A DNA stretch of 64,000 nucleotides, taken from positions 5,332,001-5,396,000 of the forward strand of contig NZ_CP109190.1 of NCBI RefSeq assembly GCF_041438805.1, in the 5' to 3' direction. Every line of letters starts with the position of its first letter. Positions within the stretch are counted from its first letter, which is position 1. Below, one piece after another: positions 16,391 through 24,542 of the stretch. A program made the translations under genes and the position numbers. Source of the DNA: Streptomyces sp. NBC_01707 (GTDB taxonomy: Bacteria > Actinomycetota > Actinomycetes > Streptomycetales > Streptomycetaceae). A model generated the notes under the pieces. That model worked only from the letters and a program-made list of their open reading frames with translations, was not told where the DNA came from and did no database searches.

Positions 16391-17338
16391 ATGCCGTCGA
16401 CGATCTGGAGCGGCGCTATCAGCTTTGGCCTGGTCACGATCCCCATCAGAGTGATCTCGGCTACCGAGGATCACTCGATCCACTTCCACCAGGTCCACCT
16501 GGAAGACATGGGACGGGTCCGCACCCGGAAGGTGTGCGAGATCAACGGCGAGGCCGTGCCGCAGGAGGACATCGGCAAGGGCTACGAGCTCACCAAGGAG
16601 CAGACCATCCCGGTCACCGACGACGAGCTCGACCAGATGCCGTTGCCTACGGCCAAGGCCATCGAGATCGCGGCGTTCGTGGACGCCGACACGATTGACC
16701 CGGTGCGGATCGGTGACAGCTATTACCTGGCAGCCGACGGGCAGGTAGCGGCGAAGCCGTACACCCTGCTGCGCAGGGCACTTGAGCGGTCCGACAAGGC
16801 TGCCATCGCGAAATTCGCCTGGCACAACCGCGAGCGCCTCGGCCTGCTCCGGGTACGGGACAACGTCATCGTCCTCCACGCCATGAGGTGGCCGGACGAG
16901 ATCCGCGACCCGTCCGAGCTGGCCCCGAAGGAACCCGAACTGGACGAGAAAGAGATCGAGCAAGCGGTACAGCTCGCCGACAGCATGACCATCGACAACA
17001 TCTCCGGCTTCCGTGACGCGTACCGGGACGCCCTGGAAGAGCTCATCGAGGCAAAGAGCGAGGGCAAGGAACCAGCCCAGCCAGCCGAGGGCGAAGCGCA
17101 GCAGCCGGCACAGGTCGTCGACCTGATGGCAGCCCTGAACGCGTCCGTGCAGAGGGCCAAGGAGTCCCGCGGCGAGACCGGCGAACACGCCACCGTCCAC
17201 GAGATGAAACCCCGCAAGAAGATGGCCGCAAAGAAGACGGCCAAGAAGGCGCCCGCCAAAAGGTCGGCGGCCAAGAAGACCACGACGAAGAAGACGGCAG
17301 CGAAGAAGAGCGCCGGCCGAAAGCCCCGCAGCGCCTGA
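16391..17338 (+). CDS. ku: non-homologous end-joining protein Ku
   Basis: A 315-residue bacterial Ku. The start MPSTIWSGAISFGLVTIPIR and the core VRTRKVCEINGEAVPQEDIG, DSYYLAADGQ, AKFAWHNRERLGLLRVRDNV and DEKEIEQAVQLADSM all match. Bacterial Ku homodimers encircle DNA ends and recruit LigD. The tail from about residue 268 is Lys/Ala-rich (KKMAAKKTAKKAPAKRSAAK), as in many actinobacterial Ku proteins, where such tails bind DNA. GGGAGG precedes the ATG at 16391. No ligD gene is near. It stands in the accessory stretch before a broken integrase, so it may have been carried by an older element; Streptomyces often have several ku copies. Confidence 0.93.
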   Translation: MPSTIWSGAISFGLVTIPIRVISATEDHSIHFHQVHLEDMGRVRTRKVCEINGEAVPQEDIGKGYELTKEQTIPVTDDELDQMPLPTAKAIEIAAFVDADTIDPVRIGDSYYLAADGQVAAKPYTLLRRALERSDKAAIAKFAWHNRERLGLLRVRDNVIVLHAMRWPDEIRDPSELAPKEPELDEKEIEQAVQLADSMTIDNISGFRDAYRDALEELIEAKSEGKEPAQPAEGEAQQPAQVVDLMAALNASVQRAKESRGETGEHATVHEMKPRKKMAAKKTAKKAPAKRSAAKKTTTKKTAAKKSAGRKPRSA

Positions 17339-17971
17339 CTACCCGAGCAACCCGAGCTCGCTGTCTGGCCGGCAGTGGATGCAGGCCGGATCCCGTCGGC
17401 GAGTGCGGCGAGGGCCTGTCCGCGGGTGATGGCCCGGTAGCGCTTCCCGGCGCGGCACGGCACCCGCCGACGTGAACCTCGATGGGCCGGGCGCCGACTC
17501 CGATGCTGAGCTCAACGATCCAGTCCGGGGTGAGCGGCCGTCGCTCCTGGCCCTGCTGCCGTTACTTCTCCCGCTGCTCGACCGTCGCGAGTCGATGCGC
17601 TCAACCCACATGGCGTGCCAGGTCCGCAGAGTGCGGAGGCGAGGCAGATCAGGTGGCATATAGGGCACACGTTCGATTGTGGTGTCGTAGGTGTGACCGT
17701 GCCCCCACCGCTCGGAGGGGGCATGGCCGCAATACGTTCGTCTTGGTCAATCGGGCGGCTCTGCGGCAGTGGGTGCCACCTCTGATCCGTAGGCGGGTGC
17801 GCCGTTGAGGCCGGCCGGCCTGCCGCGTGCAGAGCGGCACCGCCCGAAACGGCCGACAAATCATCAACAGGACAGCATGCGTCTGTCAGACGGAGGGTCA
17901 GGCCCCTCGGGCGGCGCCACCGACATCCTCACAGTCAGGCGCTGATACCAGGCCCGCCAGTACCGCGGACA
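17339..17971. other. no supported gene between ku and the secreted protein
   Basis: Only short frames of mixed composition are present on either strand, none with a convincing ribosome site plus GC3 pattern or a recognised motif. The stretch probably holds decayed sequence of the accessory region. Confidence 0.4.
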
Positions 17972-18736
17972 TCACTTCACCACGACGTTGTCCCCGGACG
18001 ACGTCGACGGCCCGGTGGTGGTGTTGCCGTAGTACACCCAGCGCCACGTACCCGTCTTGGAGGCCTTCACGGTCGTCCTGAGATCACCCGAGCCGTTCGC
18101 GTACACCTTCTTCACCGTGGCGTAGGAGGCGGCGCCGGCAGGCTTGAACTGCAGGCTCACCAGGCGGCCTCCGTAGGAGGCGTACTTCCTCGTCTCCCAG
18201 TTGGCCCGCGTGACCTTTCCGGTCACGGTGATGGTCCTGTCCTTGGACACCGGTTCGGGCGAGGCGTTGACGGTCAGGCGGGAGTTGCGCTTGACGTGGA
18301 CCGTCAGACCCTCGTCGTCGGTGTCACCACCGCCGCCCTCGAAGGACACCTCGGCCCCGACCTTCCAGGCCCCGGCCTCGCTGTTGCGCATGGACCATAT
18401 GCTCGGGTCGAAGTACATCGTCTCGTTGATGTCGCAGACGCCCGAGCTCACCTTGATGCAGTCGCTCGTCTCGATGGCGTGCCACAGCCGATCACCCGCA
18501 CCACCGCGGTACAGGAACACCGCCGGCCACTTCCACTTGTGAGTGGTCGCCATCCGGAAGGAGGTGGGCGCCGCCACCTCCTTCGACACCCCGATCACAA
18601 TCGGCTTGCCGCCGTTCACCTGGACACGGGTGAACGAGACCCCACCCTCGGCCGCGCCGGCCGGCACTGCGGACACGGCCGTGAACACCGCCGCCGCACC
18701 ACCGGCCACGACGACTCTCCAGACCTGCTTCCCCAC
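17972..18736 (-). CDS. secreted protein of unknown function
   Basis: From the GTG at 18736 (GGGGATCAG just before it) a 254-residue protein begins with a Sec-type signal, VGKQVWRVVVAGGAAAVFTA followed by VSAVPAGAA. The middle contains two Cys (SDCIKVSSGVCDINE, about ten residues apart) that could form a disulfide. The second half (about 150-250: LTVNASPEPVSKDRTITVTG and KTGTWRWVYYGNTTTGPSTS) looks like an Ig-like/bacterial beta-sandwich module of the kind seen in Streptomyces exported proteins. The frame is open upstream to 18832 but without a better start. No enzyme motif. It abuts the integrase remnant in divergent orientation. Confidence 0.75.
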   Translation of the reverse strand: MGKQVWRVVVAGGAAAVFTAVSAVPAGAAEGGVSFTRVQVNGGKPIVIGVSKEVAAPTSFRMATTHKWKWPAVFLYRGGAGDRLWHAIETSDCIKVSSGVCDINETMYFDPSIWSMRNSEAGAWKVGAEVSFEGGGGDTDDEGLTVHVKRNSRLTVNASPEPVSKDRTITVTGKVTRANWETRKYASYGGRLVSLQFKPAGAASYATVKKVYANGSGDLRTTVKASKTGTWRWVYYGNTTTGPSTSSGDNVVVK

Positions 18737-18833
18737 CTGATCCCCAATCTCCGTACGGAAGGCACCAAACTCATCCCTCCAGCGCCTTACAGACAGCCGG
18801 CATCCACACGGGGTTGTACACCCGCGCATCACG

Positions 18834-19678
18834 ATGGGGCATCAGACAATCCCCGCCGCTCCACAGGCGGTGACGCGCGGCCACGCCACGAAGAACGCTG
18901 CTGCACCGGCCAAGCCACCACGGATGGAAGAGGAGCAGACGGAGGTTGAGCCCTACTCCGTGGAAGAGCTGCAGCGTCTCCTGCTCGAAGTGCAGAAGCG
19001 CCGGAACAGTGCCCGCTGGATGTTGGCGCCGGCGCTCGGACTTCGGCGGGGCGAAACGCTCGGACTGCGATGGGTCGACGTGGACCTGGATAACGAGTAC
19101 TCGAAGCTGCGCCGGAACCGGCTGAGGCCCAAGTACGAAAACGGCTGCGCGGATGCAGCGCCATGCAGCCGGAAGGCCGGGTACTGCCCCGATCGCGTTC
19201 AGGTACGGCGCGAGACAGAGAACACCAAGTCGCGTGCCGGCCGCCGGGCTGTCCCCCTGCCGGGTCCGCTGGTCCTGATGGTGCGGTCGCACAAGGAAGC
19301 CCAGGCCCGGGAGTGCGAAGCCGCCGGAAATCTGTGGACCGAGTCCGACTACGTCTTCACCAGGCTCACAGGTGGGCCGTTGTGCCCGAACACGGATTAC
19401 CACGACTGGAAACGACTTCTCGAAGACGCTGCGGTCCAGGACGGCCGACTGCACGACGCCCGGCACACGGCCGGAACGGTCCTCATGTGCTGGGTGTCCC
19501 GGACCGGGTCATCGACCAGACCATGGGTTGGGAACCAGGCGGGGCCGCACGGATGCGGGCACGGTACCTCCACGTCCCCGACCATCTGTTGAAGGAGGTG
19601 GCCCGGAAGATCGGCACGGCGATCTGGGGAGCTCCACAAACAGCCCTTGTGGACAGAGACCAGGACAACGAGGGCTGA
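18834..19678 (+). pseudogene. truncated, frameshifted tyrosine-recombinase integrase (remnant of an earlier element)
   Basis: Homologous to the catalytic domain of the intact integrase at 34294-35553: VTRGHATKN, NSARWMLAPALGLRRGETLG, NTKSRAGRRAVPLPG and RLHDARHTAGTVLM align by eye. About 155 N-terminal residues are missing. After HDARHTAGTVLM (about 19490) the reading frame shifts; the other frame continues LGVPDRVIDQTMGWEPGGAA and RYLHVPDHLLKEVARKIGTA, including the catalytic Tyr. The gene ends ten bases before the left att repeat, exactly where an integrase of a tRNA-Ser element should sit. It is therefore a relic of a previous insertion at the same site. The first codons (18834-18866) may not belong to it. 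Confidence 0.85.
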
Positions 19679-19687
19679 GACAACGTC

Positions 19688-19797
19688 AAGGGCCCCACCG
19701 CAAGCAGTGGGGCCCTTCGACGTATTGCCCGGTGAGAGCAATGGCGGAGGATACGAGATTCGAACTCGTGAGGGGTTGCCCCCAACACGCTTTCCAA
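19688..19797. repeat. left att repeat (3' end of tRNA-Ser plus its terminator)
   Basis: Identical to 35580-35689 except A at 19706 versus G at 35598. It contains the tRNA terminator hairpin (GGGCCCCAC...GTGGGGCCC) and the tRNA 3' half from the anticodon loop (TTTCCAA on + strand) to the 3' end. The matching stops at 19797, in the anticodon-loop region, which is where tyrosine integrases of this group usually exchange strands. Confidence 0.95.
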
Positions 19798-19947
19798 CTC
19801 TGCACGGCCGCGTTCATCCTGGTCCGTGCGCGTCCACTCGCCAGCTCACGGGCGGGCTTGCCGGGAAGATGAACGACCGCGTACGGCTGTGAACGAGACT
19901 ACGGATGAGACTGTGCCGGCGGCCTCCCGGAAGTCTCGTGGCAATGT

Positions 19948-20128
19948 CTATCGCTTCTTGCGGATCTTGCGCTTCTTCGCCTTGGCTTCCTTCTCCTTGC
20001 GCTGTGCGACTCCGTAGGCCGACCAGGGTCCTTGGTGCTTCGCGCAACGAAGAGGTGCCGACTACTGCGAGGTTCCGGCAAGTTGTGCCAGCTTTGGTGC
20101 GTGCGCCGCACCTGGACTGAGATGCCAC
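19948..20128 (-). pseudogene. frameshifted small Cys-containing protein at the left end of the element
   Basis: Reading from a GTG at 20128, one frame gives a Cys-bearing start, RCGARTKAGTTCRNLAVVGT. Near 20040 the sense continues in another frame as RCAKHQGPWSAYGVAQRKEK and a Lys/Arg-rich end, stopping at 19948. The span is 181 bases, one more than a multiple of three. Joined, the two parts resemble small phage/plasmid proteins with a CxxxTKxGxxC...CAKH zinc-type pattern. A single-base frameshift is the simplest reading; the resemblance is from memory. Confidence 0.5.
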
Positions 20129-20293
20129 TCCATACCCCCTGCCGAGCCAAGAAACTTCAGCCCCAGGAGGCTTCCACGCAGTTCTCGTGTAGGGGGAGGC
20201 GTATGCGCGTCGCACGGAAGCACGCCCTGCGTAGCCACAGAGGGACGAGTCGGAAGCTTCAGCCGCCACGCTCAGGCGACAGACTGCCCGGGC

Positions 20294-20340
20294 TGCGGCG
20301 TGCCGACTCTCGACGCCGCACGGGGCCCGTCAGCGGCCCC
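20294..20340. other. two tandem GC-rich hairpins upstream of the reverse transcriptase
   Basis: TGCGGCGT (20294-20301) pairs perfectly with ACGCCGCA (20313-20320), and GGGGCC (20322-20327) with GGCCCC (20335-20340). They start one base apart and end 137 bases before the RT start codon. Defence RTs often use a neighbouring structured RNA as template or cofactor; these hairpins are a candidate part of one. A terminator for upstream transcription is the plain alternative. Otherwise, apart from the pseudogene at 19948-20128, I see nothing in 19798-20477. Confidence 0.35.
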
Positions 20341-20477
20341 AGACGCAGTGCTCAAGCTCCTAACCCATGGACGTGCGAATTTGGAGGACCCTCATTCCTC
20401 GGCGCTGAATGTTTGCGCGGGGCTCCGCATGAACGCACCCGTGCCTTATCATCTGGGTTGGGAGTGGGGGGAATTGC

Positions 20478-21956
20478 ATGGACGATCTATCTTATCGGCT
20501 TTCTAATGCTCTGCACGGGATGACTTCTGGGCAAGAGTTCTCGGAAATTCCAGATATCGCCGCTTATGACGATATTGCTAGTCAGTGGAACAAGGGGTAC
20601 CGGGAAGAGCGCGAACAATCCATTCGGGACGGCAATATTGGTCCGAGGCATATTGAAATCGTGGACTATCCGAAAAACGAGATAAGCGTGCGCCCGCTGG
20701 CCCGCTTCTCGGCGGCGGATAGACTTGTTTATGATGCCATGGTCTTCGAAATCGCCCCCGATCTGGATGACTTTAGACACAATTCTTCCTATGGCTATAG
20801 GTGGCACCATGCCTCCGGGCGCCCAATGTTTTGGCGTACCTCCTGGACTGAGATGAGGCGACGAGCTCAAGCAAAATTGATGTCTAATTGGCGCTATAAC
20901 ATGGCATCATTGGATGTCTCGTCTTTCTATGAGCACGTTGATATCGGGATCCTATCTGACGATCTCGGCATGATATCCAGGAATGAAGCGGCAGTCGATC
21001 GAATTTCCGCCTTCCTTAAGAGATTTCAAAGAATTAACCATGCCTGGGGTTTGCCGCAGGGGTCGGATGCGTCGGGCATATTGGCCAACGCGTACCTAGC
21101 ACCCGTGGATGAATTTCTGCAGCGCAATGGGTTTCCTTTCTTCCGGTACTCGGACGATGTGATGATCTTCGATGAGGACTGGAATGCGCTAAGGGATGCG
21201 ATTATTGAAATCAATAGGATACTTCGTTCTAAGCGGCTATCGATGTCAGCCCACAAAACAGGCATCCATGATTTCTTCGAGTCCTTTCGTGAGTTCTTGA
21301 ACGCAGAGAAAGCGTCGATTGATCAAGCCGTTCGTGCCGGTGACCCTGAGGCCGCCCGAGACATGCGCGAATTCTTCGATAAGTTGATTACGGCGGATAA
21401 GATAATTGCCAGTGACCTGAAGTTTTCTCTGAACAGATTCAGGAACATGGCGGACGACTATGCGGTCGATTGGTGCCTAGACAACCTCCGGCTAGTTGCC
21501 TATGCCTCCAGGGAGATATTTGCCTACTTCGCAGTATGCGGGAGTAAGCACGCTGTAATCCAGCGCCGCCTGGAAGAATTTATGCACTCCTCTGAGAGCG
21601 CAAGCTATCCCTATGTAGAGCAAAGAGTGCTGCGGTACTTCGTGGGACTCGGAACTGAGAGTGAAAATATCAAGGGTGCCGCTTGGGGAATAATGGAGGA
21701 CAGTAATCGAGAGGAATTTCCGAGAGAGTTTGCCGTTAGGTACCTAGGCAGCGTCGCTTCCGCTTCCGAGGCTCAGCTTCTAAGGCATAAGTTCGAAAGC
21801 GAAGCGAGCACCGTAATGCGCAGGGCCCTTCTGATGGCACTGTATGAAGCAGGGAAGCTATCTGTTAGGTACTTGGACGAGGTGAAAAACTCGTTGCCAG
21901 AGTTGCGTTGGACATGCAATTATCTTGGGGAAAATCCTAAAATTCCAACGTCTTAA
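20478..21956 (+). CDS. reverse transcriptase, defence-associated type (paired with SLATT protein)
   Basis: A 492-residue RNA-directed DNA polymerase. RT motifs in order: RPLARFSAADRLVYD (72-86), catalytic Asp146 in SLDVSSFYEHVD, GLPQGSDASGILANAYL (191-207), and YSDD (224-227) with the two catalytic Asp. SAHKTGIHDF (257-266) is the late palm/thumb motif. Residues about 280-492 are a helical extension without maturase or endonuclease motifs, so it is not a group II intron protein. ATG 20478 follows GGGGGGA. Codon use is AT-richer than neighbours: bases 20881-20940 count 26/60 G+C versus 41/60 in the prim-pol gene at 31621-31680. This suggests separate acquisition. The SLATT gene 13 bases downstream indicates an anti-phage operon; the exact RT class is not assignable by eye. 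Confidence 0.9.
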   Translation: MDDLSYRLSNALHGMTSGQEFSEIPDIAAYDDIASQWNKGYREEREQSIRDGNIGPRHIEIVDYPKNEISVRPLARFSAADRLVYDAMVFEIAPDLDDFRHNSSYGYRWHHASGRPMFWRTSWTEMRRRAQAKLMSNWRYNMASLDVSSFYEHVDIGILSDDLGMISRNEAAVDRISAFLKRFQRINHAWGLPQGSDASGILANAYLAPVDEFLQRNGFPFFRYSDDVMIFDEDWNALRDAIIEINRILRSKRLSMSAHKTGIHDFFESFREFLNAEKASIDQAVRAGDPEAARDMREFFDKLITADKIIASDLKFSLNRFRNMADDYAVDWCLDNLRLVAYASREIFAYFAVCGSKHAVIQRRLEEFMHSSESASYPYVEQRVLRYFVGLGTESENIKGAAWGIMEDSNREEFPREFAVRYLGSVASASEAQLLRHKFESEASTVMRRALLMALYEAGKLSVRYLDEVKNSLPELRWTCNYLGENPKIPTS

Positions 21957-21969
21957 GGGTGGGGTTGCC

Positions 21970-22449
21970 TTGAATGATGAGCAATTTGAAGCCATCAAAA
22001 ACGAATTTGAACGGATACAAGAAAACTGCCTTTATAGTGCGCAGGCGTACTTCGAAGCGGCTAAGCGAGCTGAATTTTGGGGACGACTTATGGTCTTCAT
22101 TCCTGCCTGTGTGTCAGCGCTTTCCGGATTTATGTCGGCCATGAATAAAGCTCCTACTTGGGGTGCCGTGTCCGCAGTAGCGGGGACCGTCGCTGCGACA
22201 GCCTCATTCCTTGGGGCCACCAAGAAAGCTGCCGATTTTCAGTCATCAGCGCGCTCCTATACTGCACTACGGCATAATGTCCATATGGAAATAGCCTTGC
22301 TGTCGACCGCTCGGGATTGGATTGATGCTCAATCTACGTTGCGCTCATTGAATTCGTCCTATGTACAGATCGTTTCTACCGACGTCCCGATGCCTAATCG
22401 GGCTTTCAACGTAGCGCGAAAGCGTATCCAGCAGGGGATGGCCTCATGA
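21970..22449 (+). CDS. SLATT-domain two-helix membrane protein (probable effector)
   Basis: A 159-residue protein: an amphipathic N-terminal helix with ENCLYSAQAYFEAAKRAEFW (18-37), two membrane helices (about 39-57 and 64-82), then a cytosolic helical tail starting ATKKAADFQSSARSYTALRH. This is the layout of SLATT domains (SMODS/SLOG-associating 2TM effectors), proposed to open pores or disturb the membrane when a partner senses infection. The TTG at 21970 is chosen because GGGTGGGG lies five bases before it; a TTG at 21925 inside the RT gene is possible. It is 13 bases after the RT stop, so both are surely cotranscribed. Same AT-richer composition as the RT gene. Confidence 0.82.
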   Translation: MNDEQFEAIKNEFERIQENCLYSAQAYFEAAKRAEFWGRLMVFIPACVSALSGFMSAMNKAPTWGAVSAVAGTVAATASFLGATKKAADFQSSARSYTALRHNVHMEIALLSTARDWIDAQSTLRSLNSSYVQIVSTDVPMPNRAFNVARKRIQQGMAS

Positions 22450-22750
22450 AGCGTCTGTGACCTGGACGTACGAGCCCGGCCAGGCCTCCATGCTGACCTC
22501 CTGGCCGCGGGTTGGCGGAACGCACCAGCGGCGATGACCTTTTCGTACCGAACGCCGTCACACAGGAAAGCGGCCTTGGATGTCAGCCATTTGGCCTTGA
22601 CCGACGCGCAAGGTGAGGAGTTCGACGGCACCCGCCACATAGAATGAAGGTGTGTCGAGCCCGACAGCGTCAAGCAGTCGTCTTCGAGATGCAACCGGCT
22701 TGCGCGGAGCGCATGCTGAGGAGACGGCTCCCTCCTTGGAGGTGATGAGC
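22450..22750. other. decayed coding sequence, no intact gene
   Basis: On the minus strand short protein-like segments lie in different frames, for example WLTSKAAFLCDGVRYEKVIA (about 22535-22600) and RGQEVSMEAWPGSYVQVTDA ending in a stop near 22447. This suggests a frameshifted remnant of one gene. I cannot name it. The 3' part holds the ribosome site of the next gene. Confidence 0.4.
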
Positions 22751-23176
22751 ATGCGACGTGCGTTCGCCGCCGCAGTAGCTCTAGCTCTCCCAATTGCCCT
22801 TGCAGGAGCGCCAGCTGTCGCGGCATCCGACGGCGCTTCTGCGACCGCCATAGTGGCCACCACTCAGGGCGCACACAAGTTGAAGCATCCAACAAACTTC
22901 GTGACTCAGGGGCCGGCCGACGTTTGCAACTACACCAAGCGTCGGCCGAGCCTCCATCAGGGGTCATCCGGGCGGACGGTCCAACAAGCCCAGTGCTACC
23001 TGAATCGGGCCATAGGCGCAGGCCTAGATGAGGACGGAGACTTTGGCCGGCTCACGGATTCCGCAACAAGGGACTTTCAGGAATGTGCCGAGATCGTCGT
23101 CGACGGGCGCATCGGAGCCCAAACTTGGTCGTTCCTCTCCTTCTGGGCCAATGCCTCAGGTGGCCCCTTCTGTTGA
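22751..23176 (+). CDS. secreted peptidoglycan-binding-domain protein
   Basis: A 141-residue exported protein. Residues 1-27 form a Sec signal (MRRAFAAAVALALPIALAGA, cleavage after about AVAA). Residues about 72-137 match PG_binding_1: LHQGSSGRTVQQAQCYLNRA, GLDEDGDFGRLTDSATRDFQ and VVDGRIGAQTWSFL. Four Cys in the mature part could pair. The domain binds cell-wall peptidoglycan; there is no catalytic partner. GGAGG lies eight bases before the ATG at 22751 (an ATG at 22745 would be too close). It is element cargo; its 3' end overlaps the convergent GNAT gene by 21 bases. Confidence 0.82.
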   Translation: MRRAFAAAVALALPIALAGAPAVAASDGASATAIVATTQGAHKLKHPTNFVTQGPADVCNYTKRRPSLHQGSSGRTVQQAQCYLNRAIGAGLDEDGDFGRLTDSATRDFQECAEIVVDGRIGAQTWSFLSFWANASGGPFC

Positions 23177-23752
23177 TGGGGGCTGGTGTTCGTGACAACC
23201 AACGGCGAGCTGGCTGGTCAAGTCGTCAAAGTCGTGACATTCCGGGGCTGTTGCGCGCTGCGCCAGCCATCCGGAAACTCTGGGGCCGCCGTTCACGGCG
23301 CCGCCCTCCGTAACCGTGCGGACGTGTGTGAAGCCGTGACGTAGGTAGTAGTGCTGGAGCGGTTTGTTCGTCGTCCATGCGTCGAGCCGGAGCCATGTGG
23401 CGCCAGAGCGATAGGCTCGGTCAGCCGCCCAGTTGAGGAGCTGTCCGCCTAGATCCCGGCCGGCGTGGGTCCGAGCGACGGTGAGCTTGTTGACGAATAT
23501 CGACCGCTCGACAAGCTCCTGATCTGTCCACAGCCCCGCTTCGGCTTCCGGGGTCAGCGTGATGGTGGCGGCTGTCACCTCCCCGTCGCGGACCATGTAG
23601 ACGACGCCAGATTCAATTGTGGCGAGTAGCTTGTCGGCCGGGTACGGGCGACGCCACTGATCGGTCCCGAGGTCACTGAGCCAGGCTGCCGCTTCTTCCC
23701 TGAAGGTGAGCAGCCTGGCGAGATCGTCCGGCGTCGCTGTCTCGATGATCAC
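23156..23752 (-). CDS. GNAT-family N-acetyltransferase
   Basis: A 198-residue acetyltransferase fold: MIIETATPDDLARLLTFREE at the start, the beta4/acetyl-CoA segment IFVNKLTVARTHAGRDLGGQ with GRDLGG acting as the pyrophosphate loop, and WLRLDAWTTNKPLQHYYLRH with the terminal Tyr-Tyr-x-x-x-G-F. The acceptor is unknown. The GTG start at 23752 overlaps the stop of the GntR gene as GTGA, so translation is coupled and the two are coregulated. GNAT genes next to the korSA-like regulator are an accessory variation in AICEs. Confidence 0.85.
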   Translation of the reverse strand: MIIETATPDDLARLLTFREEAAAWLSDLGTDQWRRPYPADKLLATIESGVVYMVRDGEVTAATITLTPEAEAGLWTDQELVERSIFVNKLTVARTHAGRDLGGQLLNWAADRAYRSGATWLRLDAWTTNKPLQHYYLRHGFTHVRTVTEGGAVNGGPRVSGWLAQRATAPECHDFDDLTSQLAVGCHEHQPPSTEGAT

Positions 23753-24522
23753 TGTGGCTCGCTCTCCGGCCGGGCGGAAAGGTCACCGATCTCGTAATTC
23801 AGGCGGTTGAGGTCGCCCCGGAACGTGGTGATCGTGCATCGAACGGGCTTGTCCGCTGAATAGCCCGTGCGGGTCCAAAGCAGTACTGGCACCCCTGCGC
23901 CGATGTCCAGCAGTCGGGCCTCATCGGGGGTCGGCATACGGGCGGCGATCTCGTCGAAGTATCCGGCCTGCTCGATACCGATTCCGGCAAGGTAGCGAGT
24001 AGTCCCCTCTGCGACATCACCCGGCTCTGCGAGCCGGGGCGCGTCCTTTGCCACCCACTCGGGGTAGTACGTCGCCTGGGTGGACCACGGAACGTCGTCT
24101 ACGAATCGGTGGCAGAACCTGAGCACCATCGTGGACCGGCTGTCGACCTTCAGCCGCTCCGCCACGTACTCGCTTGCCAGAGTCATTTCCACGCGGAACG
24201 TCTGGGTCGGTCGGCGGCCGGCTTTTGTGACATCCGTGCTGTAGGCGTCGCCGTTCTGCGGGAAGGTCAGGTTCTCGAAGCGGGAGGCGTTCAACTTGAA
24301 GACATCGTGCTTGCGGACCTCGTAGCCGAGTCCCTGACTTGAGGAGATCAACCCCTCGCTGACCAGCATGTTGAGGCCGGAGCGGACCGTGTTTCGGGAT
24401 GCCTCGAAGCGGCTGGAGAGTTCGCTTTCAGAGGGCAGGCGAGTGCCCGGAGGATAGACGCCCCCGTCGATCTCGCGACGGAGCACGTCGGCCACCTGCC
24501 GGTACTTCGGCTGCTTGTTCAT
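23749..24522 (-). CDS. GntR/HutC-family regulator, KorSA-like
   Basis: A 257-residue protein with an N-terminal winged helix (MNKQPKYRQVADVLRREIDG, PPGTRLPSESELSSRFEASR) and a C-terminal UTRA ligand-binding domain (about 95-245). GntR regulators of this kind, such as KorSA of pSAM2, repress transfer and replication genes of Streptomyces elements. ATG at 24522 has GGGG five to eight bases upstream. The two inverted operator-like sites at 24543-24636 lie directly in front, between this gene and the divergent transfer operon, so it likely represses both itself and that operon. It is translationally coupled to the GNAT gene. Confidence 0.87.
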   Translation of the reverse strand: MNKQPKYRQVADVLRREIDGGVYPPGTRLPSESELSSRFEASRNTVRSGLNMLVSEGLISSSQGLGYEVRKHDVFKLNASRFENLTFPQNGDAYSTDVTKAGRRPTQTFRVEMTLASEYVAERLKVDSRSTMVLRFCHRFVDDVPWSTQATYYPEWVAKDAPRLAEPGDVAEGTTRYLAGIGIEQAGYFDEIAARMPTPDEARLLDIGAGVPVLLWTRTGYSADKPVRCTITTFRGDLNRLNYEIGDLSARPESEPQ

Positions 24523-24542
24523 GGCCCCATCATGACGCACTC

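Noticed and set aside
20478..21956. Group II intron maturase or retron RT
   Set aside because: No domain X, HNH endonuclease or intron RNA domain V is seen, and no msr/msd-like inverted repeat arrangement is evident; the SLATT partner points to defence RTs.
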